A stretch of 64,000 nt of DNA from Microbacterium festucae (GCF_025421715.1 NZ_JAOEFC010000002.1:248001-312000), one strand, 5' to 3'; shown: positions 46,544 to 59,101, counted from the stretch's first letter. Notes: generated by a model from the sequence alone, not told the origin. Numbers and translations: made by a program.

Positions 46544-46681
46544 TTGCCAGACCGGTGGGTCATCGGGTAAAGTTGACCCTTGGTGCGTCGAGGTCCGCCT
46601 CCGCACTGGATATCTTTCGGGACTTGCCGGTCCCACAAGGACAATCGGAGCCGAGCGCTCCACAGAAGAAACAGGTGTGAA
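46544..46681 (+). promoter_or_regulatory. rplU-rpmA promoter and structured leader
   Basis: TTGCCA (46544-46549) and TAAAGT (46568-46573) with an 18-bp spacer form a good promoter, giving a leader of about 100 nt. The leader holds GGGAC-6-GTCCC (46619-46634) and GGAGC-5-GCTCC (46647-46661). L21 leaders regulate rplU in other phyla; whether this one binds L21 is unknown. Confidence 0.5.
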
Positions 46682-46990
46682 GTGGTTTACGCAGTTGTGC
46701 GCGCCGGTGGCCGTCAGGAGAAGGTCCAGGTCGGCACCATCGTCGTCCTCGACCGTCAGCAGGCGAAGGTCGGCGACACGCTCGAGCTTCCCGCCGTGCT
46801 GCTCGTGGACGGCGACGCCGTCACGACCGACGCCGACAAGCTGGCGAAGGTCTCCGTGACCGCCGAGGTCCTCGGCGAGGAGCGCGGCCCGAAGATCGTC
46901 ATCCAGAAGTTCAAGAACAAGACCGGTTACAAGAAGCGCCAGGGCCACCGCCAGGACCTCACGCGCGTCAAGATCACCGGCATCAAGTAA
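46682..46990 (+). CDS. rplU: 50S ribosomal protein L21
   Basis: A 102-residue L21 starting [25 protein letters not shown] and ending [25 protein letters not shown], both family hallmarks. The GTG at 46682 gives the expected length. It is followed by rpmA after 19 bases. Confidence 0.96.
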   Translation: MVYAVVRAGGRQEKVQVGTIVVLDRQQAKVGDTLELPAVLLVDGDAVTTDADKLAKVSVTAEVLGEERGPKIVIQKFKNKTGYKKRQGHRQDLTRVKITGIK

Positions 46991-47009
46991 AGCCAGGGAG
47001 ATACGCGAG

Positions 47010-47267
47010 ATGGCACACAAAAAGGGCGCAAGCTCCACCCGTAACGGTCGTGACTCCAACGCACAGCGCCTCGGCGTGAAGCGTTTCGGCGGCCAGGCCG
47101 TCAGCGCCGGCGAGATCCTCGTCCGCCAGCGCGGCACCCACTTCCACCCGGGCGCCAACGTCGGCCGTGGTGGCGACGACACGCTGTTCGCCCTCGCCGC
47201 CGGTGCGGTCGAGTTCGGCCAGAAGGGCGGCCGCAAGGTCGTCAACATCGTGGCGGCTGCAGAGTAA
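47010..47267 (+). CDS. rpmA: 50S ribosomal protein L27
   Basis: An 85-residue L27 beginning [29 protein letters not shown], with [28 protein letters not shown]. It lacks the cleavable N-terminal extension of firmicute L27. L27's tail reaches the peptidyl transferase centre. It ends before a strong terminator that separates it from obgE. Confidence 0.97.
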   Translation: MAHKKGASSTRNGRDSNAQRLGVKRFGGQAVSAGEILVRQRGTHFHPGANVGRGGDDTLFALAAGAVEFGQKGGRKVVNIVAAAE

Positions 47268-47287
47268 GTCGCACAGCGAGCTTTCAC

Positions 47288-49692
<2,405 letters not shown>

Positions 49693-49699
49693 GCCCGAC

Positions 49700-49705
49700 T
49701 AGACT
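49700..49705 (+). promoter_or_regulatory. -10 box of a predicted leaderless proA promoter
   Basis: TAGACT is followed by six bases and the proA ATG at 49712. proA could therefore be expressed apart from obgE-proB. Confidence 0.5.
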
Positions 49706-49711
49706 GGCGCG

Positions 49712-50971
<1,260 letters not shown>

Positions 50972-51014
50972 CGCCGTAAACTGGCCCCTGCGCACCCGAC
51001 CGAACGGAGCCCGT

Positions 51015-51239
51015 ATGACCCTCGCCACCATCGCCGCCCTTGCCGGGGCGGCGGAGCATCACGGCAACCCCCAGGCCGAGACCTTCATCTTCGGCGTGAT
51101 CGCGTTCGTCGTCTTCCTGGCGCTGGGGCTGGTGACCGTTTCGTACCGCAACGTGGCCAACCGCCACGCGCACAAGGCTGACGCCTACGCCAAGACCCAC
51201 CCCGTCGACCTGTCGCAGGCGGGCCACGGCCACCACTGA
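51015..51239 (+). CDS. Small His-rich single-pass membrane protein
   Basis: A 74-residue protein with one helix ([23 protein letters not shown], about residues 22-44) flanked by histidines on both sides (EHHGN, NRHAHK, ending GHGHH). It has nine histidines in total. A role in metal contact is conceivable but unproven. CGGAG precedes the ATG, and TAAACT at 50977-50982 is a -10 candidate. It sits just before nadD on the same strand. Confidence 0.78.
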   Translation: MTLATIAALAGAAEHHGNPQAETFIFGVIAFVVFLALGLVTVSYRNVANRHAHKADAYAKTHPVDLSQAGHGHH

Positions 51240-51247
51240 GGGCTCCG

Positions 51248-51844
51248 ATGACAACGGAGCGGGCCCCGCGGATCGGGGTCATGGGCGGCACGTTCGACCC
51301 GATCCACCACGGTCACCTCGTGGCCGCGAGCGAGGTGGCGCAGTCGTTCGACCTCGATGAGGTCGTGTTCGTCCCCACCGGGCGCCCCTGGCAGAAGCAG
51401 GAGGTCAGCCCCAGCGAGCACCGCTATCTCATGACGGTGATCGCCACGGCATCCAACCCGCGCTTCACGGTGAGCCGCGTCGACATCGACCGCACCGGGC
51501 CGACCTACACGATCGACACGCTCCGCGACCTGAAGGCGCAGCGTCCCGACGCGCAGCTGTTCTTCATCACCGGCGCCGATGCGATCGCGCAGATCCTCGG
51601 ATGGCGCGACCACGACGAGCTGTGGGAGCTCGCCCACTTCGTGGCCGTCTCGCGTCCGGGGCACGTCCTCAGCACCGACGGACTGCCCAGCGAGGTCGTC
51701 AGCCAGCTCGAGGTCCCCGCCCTCTCCATCTCTTCCACGGACTGCCGGGCACGCGTACGTCGCGGTCACCCGGTGTGGTACCTCGTACCCGACGGGGTCG
51801 TCCAATACATTGCGAAGCACCATCTGTATCGGAGCAAGGCATGA
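51248..51844 (+). CDS. nadD: Nicotinate-nucleotide adenylyltransferase
   Basis: A 198-residue nucleotidyltransferase that converts NaMN to NaAD in NAD synthesis. [21 protein letters not shown] (the (H/T)xGH site), [15 protein letters not shown], and [25 protein letters not shown] are present. GAGG lies before the ATG. The order nadD, acidic protein, rsfS is typical for the family. It overlaps the next gene by four bases. Confidence 0.95.
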   Translation: MTTERAPRIGVMGGTFDPIHHGHLVAASEVAQSFDLDEVVFVPTGRPWQKQEVSPSEHRYLMTVIATASNPRFTVSRVDIDRTGPTYTIDTLRDLKAQRPDAQLFFITGADAIAQILGWRDHDELWELAHFVAVSRPGHVLSTDGLPSEVVSQLEVPALSISSTDCRARVRRGHPVWYLVPDGVVQYIAKHHLYRSKA

Positions 51845-53274
51845 GCACACCCGACCAGCCCGACGAGCCGCAGCTGACCCGACGTCAGCTGCGCGAACTG
51901 CGCAACACCGCCGCCACGCCGATCATCACGCCCGAAGAGGCGGCCGCTGCCGCCGAGGCGCAGCAGGCGCCGGCGCCGGTGGCACCCCTCCCGCGGGCGG
52001 CCGAGCCGGTGGAGATCCCCGCCGCGCCCGAGCTTCCCGACGACCCGGAGCCCGCCGACGACGGCAGCGAGGGGCCCGTGCTCACCCGCCGCCAGGTGCG
52101 CGACCGTGAGCGCCTGCGCACCGCGTCGGTGCCGGTGATCGACCCCGACGGCGCGATCGCCGAGCAGGCGGATGCCGAGGGGCACGAGGCCGATGGGACT
52201 GACGGCGCCGAGGGCGCCGAGGGTGCCGAGGCCGGTGACGACGTCGACGCGCACGCGGACGCCGACGAGCACGAGGGTGCCGACGAGCACGCGGATGCTG
52301 ACGAGCACGCGGATGCTGACGAGCACGCGGATGCTGATGAGCGCGCGGACCGTCCGTCCGACGTCGCCGCGGGCGAGCAGTCGGACGAGGTGTCGCCGTG
52401 GGCACCGGTGGCCGCGACGCCGGCCGCCGAGGATGCGGACGGTGACGACCACGCTCCGGCCGACGGTGACGCCGAGGCGTCCGAGCCGGTCGACCACGCC
52501 GACGACGAAGACGATGAGACGCCCGCGGCCGCCGCGGACGATGAGACCCCGGCGGGCGAGACCGAGGACGCCGAGACTCCCGACGCCGAGACGACCGAGT
52601 CGTCGGAGTCGGAGTGGGCGGACGGGACTGCGGCCGACGAGACGCCGGAGACGGTGGTTGCGGTCGAGGTCGTCGTCGACGACGACGACGAGGTCGAGGC
52701 TGCCGACGCCGATGCCGAGGCCGACCCGCTCGCCGTGCTCACCACGGATGGCGACGATGCCGCGGAGGCGCGTCGTGCGGCGATCTCGCCGACGTTCGGC
52801 GCGAATCTGTTGGGCGCGGAGTCCGTCGAGGCCCCGCTGCCGCCGTCGTTCGACCAGGTGCTCACCCGCGGCAGCGGTTCGTCGTCGTCGGGCACCTCGA
52901 ACGCCCTGATCCTGTCGCAGACCCCCGAGACCGGTGCGTTCACGGCGCCCGTCACGGCCACCGGCGAGGTGCTGATCACCGGCACCTTCCTGCTGCCCGA
53001 CAACTACGGGTCGACCGGCAGCGCCCCGGGCACCGCCGACGGCAAAGACATCGATGCGGTGCTCGTCGACGGCGAACTGCCGCCGGCATCCTCGCCGACG
53101 CCGATCGCCGCCAGCTCGGCGATCAGCACGATCAAGGCCGCCGACGACATCATCAAACCCCCGGCGCCCGAAAAGGGCAGCCGACTCATGATGGTGCTGG
53201 CCATCACCGCGGGGGTGCTCGCCGTCGCTCTGGCCGGCGTGCTCATCCTCGCGTTCGCGACAGGAGTGCTGTGA
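51841..53274 (+). CDS. Acidic, repeat-bearing, tail-anchored protein
   Basis: A 477-residue protein with three parts. The N-terminus has two copies of a basic motif [10 protein letters not shown] and [13 protein letters not shown], about 70 residues apart. The middle (about residues 100-320) is highly acidic and Ala-rich, including four DEHADA-type hexads around 140-163 encoded by an 18-bp tandem repeat. The C-terminus ends in a membrane helix ([29 protein letters not shown]), placing most of the chain in the cytoplasm if tail-anchored. No enzyme motif is seen. The gene is coupled to nadD and rsfS by overlaps, so it is certainly translated. Function unknown. Confidence 0.8.
   Translation: MSTPDQPDEPQLTRRQLRELRNTAATPIITPEEAAAAAEAQQAPAPVAPLPRAAEPVEIPAAPELPDDPEPADDGSEGPVLTRRQVRDRERLRTASVPVIDPDGAIAEQADAEGHEADGTDGAEGAEGAEAGDDVDAHADADEHEGADEHADADEHADADEHADADERADRPSDVAAGEQSDEVSPWAPVAATPAAEDADGDDHAPADGDAEASEPVDHADDEDDETPAAAADDETPAGETEDAETPDAETTESSESEWADGTAADETPETVVAVEVVVDDDDEVEAADADAEADPLAVLTTDGDDAAEARRAAISPTFGANLLGAESVEAPLPPSFDQVLTRGSGSSSSGTSNALILSQTPETGAFTAPVTATGEVLITGTFLLPDNYGSTGSAPGTADGKDIDAVLVDGELPPASSPTPIAASSAISTIKAADDIIKPPAPEKGSRLMMVLAITAGVLAVALAGVLILAFATGVL
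52256..52350. repeat. 18-bp coding tandem repeat (DEHADA)
   Basis: GACGAGCACGCGGATGCT is repeated about four times, the last three almost identical. Near-identical units suggest recent expansion or contraction, so the copy number may vary between strains. Confidence 0.75.
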
Positions 53275-53666
53275 TGACCGCCGCTGATTCGACCCGTCTG
53301 CTCGTGCAGGCCGCCGCCGAGGCGGCCGCCGGCAAGGGCGGCGAAGACCTCGTCGCCTTCGACGTCTCCCAGCCGCTGCCGCTCGTGGATGCCTTCCTGC
53401 TCGTCACCGGTCGCAGCGAGCGCAACGTCGCCGCCATCGCCGACGAGGTCGAGGAGAAGATGCTCGAGCAGGGCGTCAAGCGCCTGCGTCGCGAGGGCCG
53501 CGGCGAGTCGCGCTGGGTGCTGTTGGACTTCGGCGACCTCGTCGTGCACGTGTTCCACGAGGAGGAGCGTTCCTTCTACAGCCTCGAGCGACTGTGGAAA
53601 GACTGCCCGATCATCCCGATCGAGGCGCCTGTGGTTCAAGGCACCGGTTCAGATGTAGTAAGCTGA
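53274..53666 (+). CDS. rsfS: Ribosomal silencing factor RsfS
   Basis: A 130-residue RsfS/Iojap protein. DLVAFDVSQPLPLVDAFLLVTGRSERNVAAIADEVEEKM and WVLLDFGDLVVHVFHEEERSFYSLERLWKD are diagnostic. It binds L14 and blocks subunit joining under starvation. The ATG overlaps the stop of the acidic protein by one base. The tRNA-Ala gene follows 25 bases after its stop. Confidence 0.94.
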   Translation: MTAADSTRLLVQAAAEAAAGKGGEDLVAFDVSQPLPLVDAFLLVTGRSERNVAAIADEVEEKMLEQGVKRLRREGRGESRWVLLDFGDLVVHVFHEEERSFYSLERLWKDCPIIPIEAPVVQGTGSDVVS

Positions 53667-53691
53667 ACAAGTTGCCGGGAACGGCAGCCGA

Positions 53692-53764
53692 GGGCCTGTG
53701 GCGCAGCTGGTAGCGCACCTGCATGGCATGCAGGGGGTCAGGGGTTCGAGTCCCCTCAGGTCCA
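53692..53764 (+). tRNA. tRNA-Ala (GGC)
   Basis: The cloverleaf is complete. Acceptor arms GGGCCTG and CAGGTCC (one G-U), D arm GCGC-8-GCGC, anticodon stem CCTGC with loop ATGGCAT (anticodon GGC) and GCAGG, a TTCGAGT T-loop, and discriminator A. The 3' CCA is not encoded. A terminator follows. Confidence 0.96.
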
Positions 53765-53797
53765 CGAAAAACCCCCGCTCAGGCGGGGGTTTTCGTG
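53765..53797 (+). terminator. Intrinsic terminator after tRNA-Ala
   Basis: The stem CCCCCGC-TCAG-GCGGGGG (53772-53789), extended by AAAA/TTTT pairing and followed by TTTTCG, ends the rsfS-tRNA transcript. Confidence 0.85.
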
Positions 53798-53859
53798 TTT
53801 TCCGGGGGCGCGTGGGGTGCTCCGGGGGAGTCCGCCCGTGCTGGAGGGACAGGGCCGGG

Positions 53860-54324
53860 TCAGCGGGGTCGTTCCTCATCGGTTGTGAATCCCTCGCGCG
53901 CTGCACGCTCCTCCAGCGTCTCCAGCTCCTGGAAGAACGTCACCTGCCAGCCATCCGGCCCCTGCACCCGCGCGTTCAGGCTCTGGAACGGGGTGCGCAC
54001 CGGCGCCGCGATCACCTCGGTGCCCTCATCGCGCACGGTCGCGACCGCCTGCTCGGTGTCGGCCACCTCGAGCGCGATCCGCAGCACGCCCGGCGCGTGC
54101 GGCGCGTTCTCGACCTCGTCGATGTTCCGCGCATGGGCTGGCGTGGCGAGCTCGATCGTCGCGATCCCCGCGTGCAGGATCGCCACCCGGTCGTCGCCCT
54201 CGGTCGCGAAGGCCAGCTGCTCCGGCATCCCCAGCACGTCGCGGTAGAAGCGCACGGCGCTGTCGAAGTCGGCGGTCTCGATGATCAGGCGGAGCTGGCG
54301 GGGAGCGTTCTCGTGCGATGTCAT
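53860..54324 (-). CDS. VOC superfamily (glyoxalase/bleomycin-resistance-like) protein
   Basis: A 154-residue protein with two beta-alpha-beta-beta-beta modules: LRLIIETADFDSAVRFYRDVLGMPEQL and VLRIALEVADTEQAVATVRDEGTEV, ending VQGPDGWQVTFFQE with the metal-binding glutamate position of the family. The substrate is unknown. The ATG at 54324 has GAGGGG upstream. The gene reads away from the adjacent repeat array, so its promoter must lie in the short strip next to or inside the array. Confidence 0.87.
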   Translation of the reverse strand: MTSHENAPRQLRLIIETADFDSAVRFYRDVLGMPEQLAFATEGDDRVAILHAGIATIELATPAHARNIDEVENAPHAPGVLRIALEVADTEQAVATVRDEGTEVIAAPVRTPFQSLNARVQGPDGWQVTFFQELETLEERAAREGFTTDEERPR

Positions 54325-54379
54325 GCCCCTCATTCTTCCCGCGCGCGGCGGCGGCGGCATTCGCCGTGTGTGCGACGGG

Positions 54380-55080
54380 CGTGCGGGGGAGGTCCCGCAC
54401 CGTGTGGGTGCCCGCGCACCGCACTCACCGTTCGCGTGACCCGCGCCGAGTGGAGGTCCCGCGACCTGTGGGTGCCGCATCCGTCACCCGCGGATTGTGG
54501 GACATGCACCGTGGGGAGGTCCCGCGACCTGTGGGTGCAGCATCCGTCACCCGCGGATTGTGGGACACGCGCCGAGGGGAGGTCCCGCGACCTGTGGGTG
54601 CAGCATCCGTCACCCGCGGATTGTGGGACATGCGCCGTGGGGAGGTTCCGCGACCGGTGGCTGCAGGATCCGTCTCGCGCCGATAGTGGGACACGCGCCG
54701 AGAGCGGGTCCCGCAACCTGCGGATGCCGCACCCTCGACCCGCGGTTTGCGGGACGCGCGCTGAGAGCGGGTGCCGCGACCTGTGGGTGCAGCACCCGTG
54801 ACCCGCCGATTGTGGGACATGCGCTGAGAGCGGGTCCCGCCACCTGTGGGTGCAGCATCCGTCACCCGCCGCCTGCGGCGACACCCGGGCATGTCCCGCA
54901 AGCTGCGGGTGCAAGCGCCCGCCACCCGCCTTCTGCGTGACGCACCCCGGAAGCATGTCCCGCAACTCGCGGGTGCTGCGCCCACCACCCACCAGCTGCG
55001 TGACGCGCCCCCACGCCGTGTCCCACAGAGTGCGGATCCCACGCCCTGACACCGGCCACTCGCGGGACCTCGCGCCCGCA
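54380..55080. repeat. Array 2 of 63-bp double-hairpin repeats (non-coding)
   Basis: The divergent gap between the VOC gene and nagE holds at least seven units on an exact 63-bp period. GTGGGAC-type arms start at 54497, 54560, 54623, 54686, 54749, 54812 and about 54875. The units follow the same plan as array 1 (7-bp arms with 15, 5, 10 and 5 bp spacers). Here loop B often reads CAGCATCCGT and loop A is purine-rich. Units near both ends are degenerate. No ribosome site or start supports coding. The remaining strip to 55213 contains the nagE control region. Confidence 0.9.
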
Positions 55081-55093
55081 CCCACCGCCGCGA

Positions 55094-55165
55094 AACGAAT
55101 TCGTTAACCTTCTTTCGTTTTAACCGGGCGAGTCCTGTGCGTTTGCTGGGAGCGAGGAGTAGCGT
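55094..55165 (+). promoter_or_regulatory. nagE control region with palindromic operator
   Basis: AACGAATTCGTT at 55094-55105 is a perfect 12-bp palindrome, followed by a related half-site TTTCGTTTTAACC at 55113-55125. TAGCGT at 55160-55165 is a -10 candidate. This AT-richer strip stands out from its surroundings. A sugar-responsive repressor (GntR, LacI or ROK type) would be expected, but none is encoded nearby. Confidence 0.55.
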
Positions 55166-55213
55166 CGCTTCGAACCCGTACCCACGGGCGACCTCTCTCA
55201 GGTTGGAGTCCTC

Positions 55214-57229
55214 ATGAAGTTCTTCCAGAGACTCGGCAGATCGATCATGCTTCCGGTGGCTGTGCTGCCGGTCGCCGCAATCCTGTCCGGAATCTCGTAC
55301 TGGATCGCCTCGGCCGCGGGCGGTGCGAACGTCGTCTCGACGTTCCTCGGCGCCGCCGGCGGCGCGCTGCTCGACAACATGCCGCTGCTGTTCGCGGTCG
55401 GCATCTCGATCGGCATGGCGAACAAGACCGACGGCACATCGGCGCTGGCCGGTCTGGTGTCGTGGCTGACGATCACCACGCTGCTGAGCCCCGCCAATGT
55501 CGGCGGTCTGCTCGGAATCGGCGACGTCGCCGAGGTGAACCCCGCGTTCGGCAAGATCCAGAACGTGTTCGTCGGCATCATCGCCGGTCTCATCGGCGCC
55601 TGGTGCTACAACAAGTTCAAGGACACCAAGCTGCCCGACGCGCTGTCGTTCTTCTCGGGCAAGCGCTCGGTGGCGATCGTGACGGCCGCCTTCTCGCTCG
55701 TGGTGGCCGTGGTGCTGCTGTTCGTCTGGCCGGTCATCTACACGGGCCTCGTGATGTTCGGCGAGTGGATCGCCACGATGGGTCCCTTCGGCGCCGGCCT
55801 CTACGGCTTCTTCAACCGCCTGCTCATCCCGACCGGCCTCCACCACGCGCTGAACTCGGTCTTCTGGTTCGACGTGGCCGGCATCAACGACCTCACGAAC
55901 TTCCTCAACGGCGCCAACGGCGACGGCGTCTACGGTGTGACCGGTCAGTACATGGCCGGCTTCTTCCCGATCATGATGTTCGGCCTGCCGGGTGCGGCGC
56001 TGGCCATGCTGCTCACCGCGAAGGACAAGCGCCGCAAGATCACCTACGGCATCATGCTGTCGGCGGCCATCGCCTCGTTCTTCGTCGGCGTCACCGAGCC
56101 GCTCGAGTTCGCCTTCATGTTCGTGGCGCCCTGGCTCTTCCTCGTGCACGCCGTGTTCACCGGCATCTCGGTCGGGTTGGCGGCATGGCTGCCCACCCGC
56201 CTCGGCTTCGGCTTCTCGGCGGGCTTCATCGACATGGTGCTGCAGTGGGTCAACCCCCTCACGCAGAACCCGTGGATGCTGTTGCTGATGGGTGTCGGCT
56301 GGTTCTTCATCTACTTCTTCACGTTCTACTTCCTCATCAAGCGCTTCCGCCTGAAGACCCCCGGACGCGAGGAGGACGAAGACACGCAGGACGCCGACAA
56401 CATCGAGACGAGCCTCACCGGCTACCACGGCACCGCGGAGAAGTTCATCACCGCGCTGGGCGGCAAGGACAACATCATCGACGTCGACAACTGCGCGACC
56501 CGTCTGCGCATGGAGATCGAGAACCCCGCCGTCATCGACGAGCACGCCCTCAAGCGCGCCGGTGCCGCGGGCGTCATCAAGCCCGGTGGCAAGTCGGTGC
56601 AGGTCGTCTACGGCCTGAACGTGCAGTTCGTGAAGGATGCCATGGACGACATCATCAACGACCGCACCGAGCGCATCGAGGCTTTCGGCCGTGCGACGGC
56701 CGCCGAGACCGGCGCCGCCATGGGCGCGGCCACGATGCTCGGCGTGCCGAACGTGGCCGCCGGTGCGGTGGCCGCCGGTGCGGCCGCGCAGCAGCGGTCG
56801 GCCGAGCAGCGCACGGCGCCGTCGGCGGTCGTGACGCTGCGCCAGCCGGTGGCGGGCACCGTCGTGCCGCTGTCGGAGGTGCCCGATCCGATGTTCGCCG
56901 AGGGGACCATGGGCCCGGGCCTGGCGGTCGACCCGACCGGTGACACGATCGTCGCCCCGGCCGATGCCACGGTCGCGTCGGTGTTCCCGACCGGTCATGC
57001 GATCGGGTTGGCGCTGAGCGATGGCACCGAGCTGCTCATCCACGTCGGCATCGACACCGTCACGCTCAAGGGCGACGGTTTCGAGACGCTCGTGCAGGCA
57101 GGTCAGCAGGTGACGGCGGGAACGCCGCTGCTGCGGTTCGACGTCGCGAAGATCCGCGCCGCCGGCCTCTCGCCGATCACCCCGGTGATCGTGCTGAACA
57201 ACGAGTCGGCGACCGTCTCGTTCTCGTGA
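55214..57229 (+). CDS. nagE: PTS EIICBA permease, N-acetylglucosamine type (NagE-like)
   Basis: A 671-residue fused sugar transporter. The EIIC channel (about residues 1-380) has LLIPTGLHHALNSVFWFDVAG, FFPIMMFGLPGAALAMLLTA and FVGVTEPLEFAFMFVAP. EIIB follows, with the phosphocysteine in DNCATRLRME (about C427). After an Ala-rich linker, EIIA holds the phosphohistidine in LLIHVGIDTV (about H610). Sequence is closest to NagE over PtsG (for example LKTPGRE after EIIC), so N-acetylglucosamine is the likely substrate. GGAG precedes the ATG. Confidence 0.88.
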   Translation: MKFFQRLGRSIMLPVAVLPVAAILSGISYWIASAAGGANVVSTFLGAAGGALLDNMPLLFAVGISIGMANKTDGTSALAGLVSWLTITTLLSPANVGGLLGIGDVAEVNPAFGKIQNVFVGIIAGLIGAWCYNKFKDTKLPDALSFFSGKRSVAIVTAAFSLVVAVVLLFVWPVIYTGLVMFGEWIATMGPFGAGLYGFFNRLLIPTGLHHALNSVFWFDVAGINDLTNFLNGANGDGVYGVTGQYMAGFFPIMMFGLPGAALAMLLTAKDKRRKITYGIMLSAAIASFFVGVTEPLEFAFMFVAPWLFLVHAVFTGISVGLAAWLPTRLGFGFSAGFIDMVLQWVNPLTQNPWMLLLMGVGWFFIYFFTFYFLIKRFRLKTPGREEDEDTQDADNIETSLTGYHGTAEKFITALGGKDNIIDVDNCATRLRMEIENPAVIDEHALKRAGAAGVIKPGGKSVQVVYGLNVQFVKDAMDDIINDRTERIEAFGRATAAETGAAMGAATMLGVPNVAAGAVAAGAAAQQRSAEQRTAPSAVVTLRQPVAGTVVPLSEVPDPMFAEGTMGPGLAVDPTGDTIVAPADATVASVFPTGHAIGLALSDGTELLIHVGIDTVTLKGDGFETLVQAGQQVTAGTPLLRFDVAKIRAAGLSPITPVIVLNNESATVSFS

Positions 57230-57232
57230 GAC

Positions 57233-57269
57233 ATCGGGTGACCGGGGCGCCCCGCCCCGGTCACCCGAT
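57233..57269. terminator. Bidirectional terminator, 17-bp perfect stem
   Basis: ATCGGGTGACCGGGGCG and CGCCCCGGTCACCCGAT pair perfectly around a CCC loop. It starts just after nagE and runs into the last codons of the convergent SRAP gene. No T-run follows. Confidence 0.8.
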
Positions 57270-57971
57270 CGGCTCGATGAGCTCGGGGCCGTTGTTGCGC
57301 ACGTTGCCCACGGCACGGTCGACGACGTAGGCCTCGAGCGTGTCGGCGAGGGTCGGCGCCGCATCGATGGCGGCATCCAGCACGTCGCCGACGTTGTCGG
57401 TGGTCGGGTCGAGCCAGGCATCGGCGAAATCGGGGTCGAGGAACAGCGGCATCCGGTCGTGGATGGAGCCGAGGTCGCCCACCGCGTCGCGGGTCATGAT
57501 CGTGAAGCTCAACAGCCACCGGGCGGGGTCGTCATCGGCCTTCGCCGGGTCTTTCCACCACTCGTAGAGGCCGGCGAACATCATCGGCGAGCCGTCGGCG
57601 GGCCGGATGAAGTGCGGCGTCTTCACGCCGTCTTCGGTCTTCCACTCGTAGTAACCCGTCGCCGGCACGACCGCGCGACGCTTGATGAGCGCCTGACGGA
57701 ACATCGGCTTGTCTTCGACCTCTTCCGAGCGCGCGTTGAACGCCCGCGAGCCGACGCCGGTGTCTTTGGCCCATGCGGGCACCAGGCCCCACCGCGCGGC
57801 CTCGAGCCGGCGGGTGGGCGGCTCGGTCTTCGCCGAGTCGAGCACGATCGCCACCCGGTCGGTGGGGGCGATGTTGTACGACGGCTCGGGCAGGTCGTCG
57901 CCGACGACGTCGACGCGCAGCACCCCCACGAGCTCGGATCCGGCCTGGGCCACCACGAAACGTCCGCACAT
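57261..57971 (-). CDS. SOS response-associated peptidase (SRAP/HMCES family)
   Basis: A 236-residue protein starting MCGRFV, where Cys2 is the catalytic residue that crosslinks to abasic sites in single-stranded DNA. ARWGLVPAWAKD, FNARSEEV, PATGYYEWK and IHDRMPLFL are the other family motifs. The ATG is seven bases from TAGGGT (leftward, 57984-57979), so the message looks leaderless. No LexA box was seen upstream. Confidence 0.93.
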   Translation of the reverse strand: MCGRFVVAQAGSELVGVLRVDVVGDDLPEPSYNIAPTDRVAIVLDSAKTEPPTRRLEAARWGLVPAWAKDTGVGSRAFNARSEEVEDKPMFRQALIKRRAVVPATGYYEWKTEDGVKTPHFIRPADGSPMMFAGLYEWWKDPAKADDDPARWLLSFTIMTRDAVGDLGSIHDRMPLFLDPDFADAWLDPTTDNVGDVLDAAIDAAPTLADTLEAYVVDRAVGNVRNNGPELIEPIG

Positions 57972-58063
57972 GGGTGCCACCCTACGCGCGGCCACCGACA
58001 GCGCGTCGCGCCCGCGGGACGACGGCGCCCGCCGGCCCGCGGCCGCGGCGTCGCGCCGGTCGG

Positions 58064-59101
58064 TCAGTCCTCGTCGATGACGCCGACCTCGGCGAGCCGG
58101 TCGAGCAGACCCGCGCCGTCGATGTCGGAGACCCACGGCACCTCGGCGGCGGTGTGGTCGTTCACGGCGGTGCGACCACCGGCGAGCACGGCCTCAGTGG
58201 GGGAGAGCTTGCGGATCGCGACCGCGCGCACCCGGTCGGGGAACTCCGCGGTGAACGCGGTGTACAGCTCGTCGTCGTGCTGCCCGTCGTCGCCGATCAG
58301 CATCCACTTCATCTGCGGGAACTCGCGCGCGAGACGGCGGAGGTTCTCCTCCTTGTGGGCCTTGCCGCTGCGGAACCACCGGTCGTGGGTGGGGCCCCAG
58401 TCGGTGAGGAGCATCGAGCCCGGCGGGAACAGGTGGCGCCGCAGGAACCGCACGAGGGTGGGTGCGACGTTCCACGCGCCCGTGGACAGGTAGATGATCG
58501 GCGCACCCGGGTGATCGCGCACCAGCCGCTCCAGCAGCACCGCCATGCCGGGCACCGGCTGCCGGGCGTGCTCGTTGAGCACGAACGAGTTCCAGAACGC
58601 CACGAACGGGCGGGGGAGCGCGGTGACCATGACGGTGTCGTCGATGTCGGAGATCACGCCGAACCGGGTCTCGGCGCCCACGACGAACACGCGGGTCTCG
58701 ATCGGCGCCGAGCCCTCCACGCTCATCGTGATGGTCTGCCACCCGGCATCCAGGCGTGCCGGCAGGGTCGCGTCGATGACGCCGCCCCGGTCGGCCACCA
58801 CGTGGTGCTCGACCCCGTCGATGGTGACGGTCACCGTCGCCCGGGCCACGGCGACGGCCGCGAAGCTGCGCCAGCCGCGCACGCCGGCGAACTCGCTGCG
58901 CTGGCGCCGCTTCGACATGGCGGGGACGATCAGCACCCGGCCGAGCACGCGCACCCAGTCCTCCCCGCCGTAGCCGGGGAAGGCGGCCACCGTCGCGCGC
59001 TGCCCGCGGGCACGCGCCCGCCGTTCGCGCCAGGCGTGGAAGCCGTACTCCAGTCTGGCGAGCCAGAGCACCTTCGAGTTCGCTTCAGCGGGAGACGTCA
59101 T
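58064..59101 (-). CDS. APP1-like (DUF2183) phosphatase domain protein
   Basis: A 345-residue protein with a beta-rich N-terminal domain and a C-terminal HAD-like domain. The active-site stretch VISDIDDTVMVTALP is followed by IIYLSTGAWNVAPTLVRFL, LTDWGPTHDRWFRSG and MLIGDDGQHDDELY, as in yeast App1 phosphatidate phosphatase. Bacterial members lack a proven substrate. The ATG at 59101 gives the family N-terminus (KVLWLARLEYGFHAWRERRARARG); GGGGA is the nearest ribosome site. Confidence 0.87.
   Translation of the reverse strand: MTSPAEANSKVLWLARLEYGFHAWRERRARARGQRATVAAFPGYGGEDWVRVLGRVLIVPAMSKRRQRSEFAGVRGWRSFAAVAVARATVTVTIDGVEHHVVADRGGVIDATLPARLDAGWQTITMSVEGSAPIETRVFVVGAETRFGVISDIDDTVMVTALPRPFVAFWNSFVLNEHARQPVPGMAVLLERLVRDHPGAPIIYLSTGAWNVAPTLVRFLRRHLFPPGSMLLTDWGPTHDRWFRSGKAHKEENLRRLAREFPQMKWMLIGDDGQHDDELYTAFTAEFPDRVRAVAIRKLSPTEAVLAGGRTAVNDHTAAEVPWVSDIDGAGLLDRLAEVGVIDED

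Noticed and set aside
53698-53790. Protein-coding start inside the tRNA-Ala region
   Set aside because: The sequence folds as a full tRNA with anticodon GGC followed by a terminator; the open frame is a coincidence.
54330-57421. Long minus-strand open frames through array 2 and antisense to nagE
   Set aside because: nagE on the plus strand has a complete EIICBA family match. The antisense openness is a by-product of GC-rich codon use and of the repeat unit.
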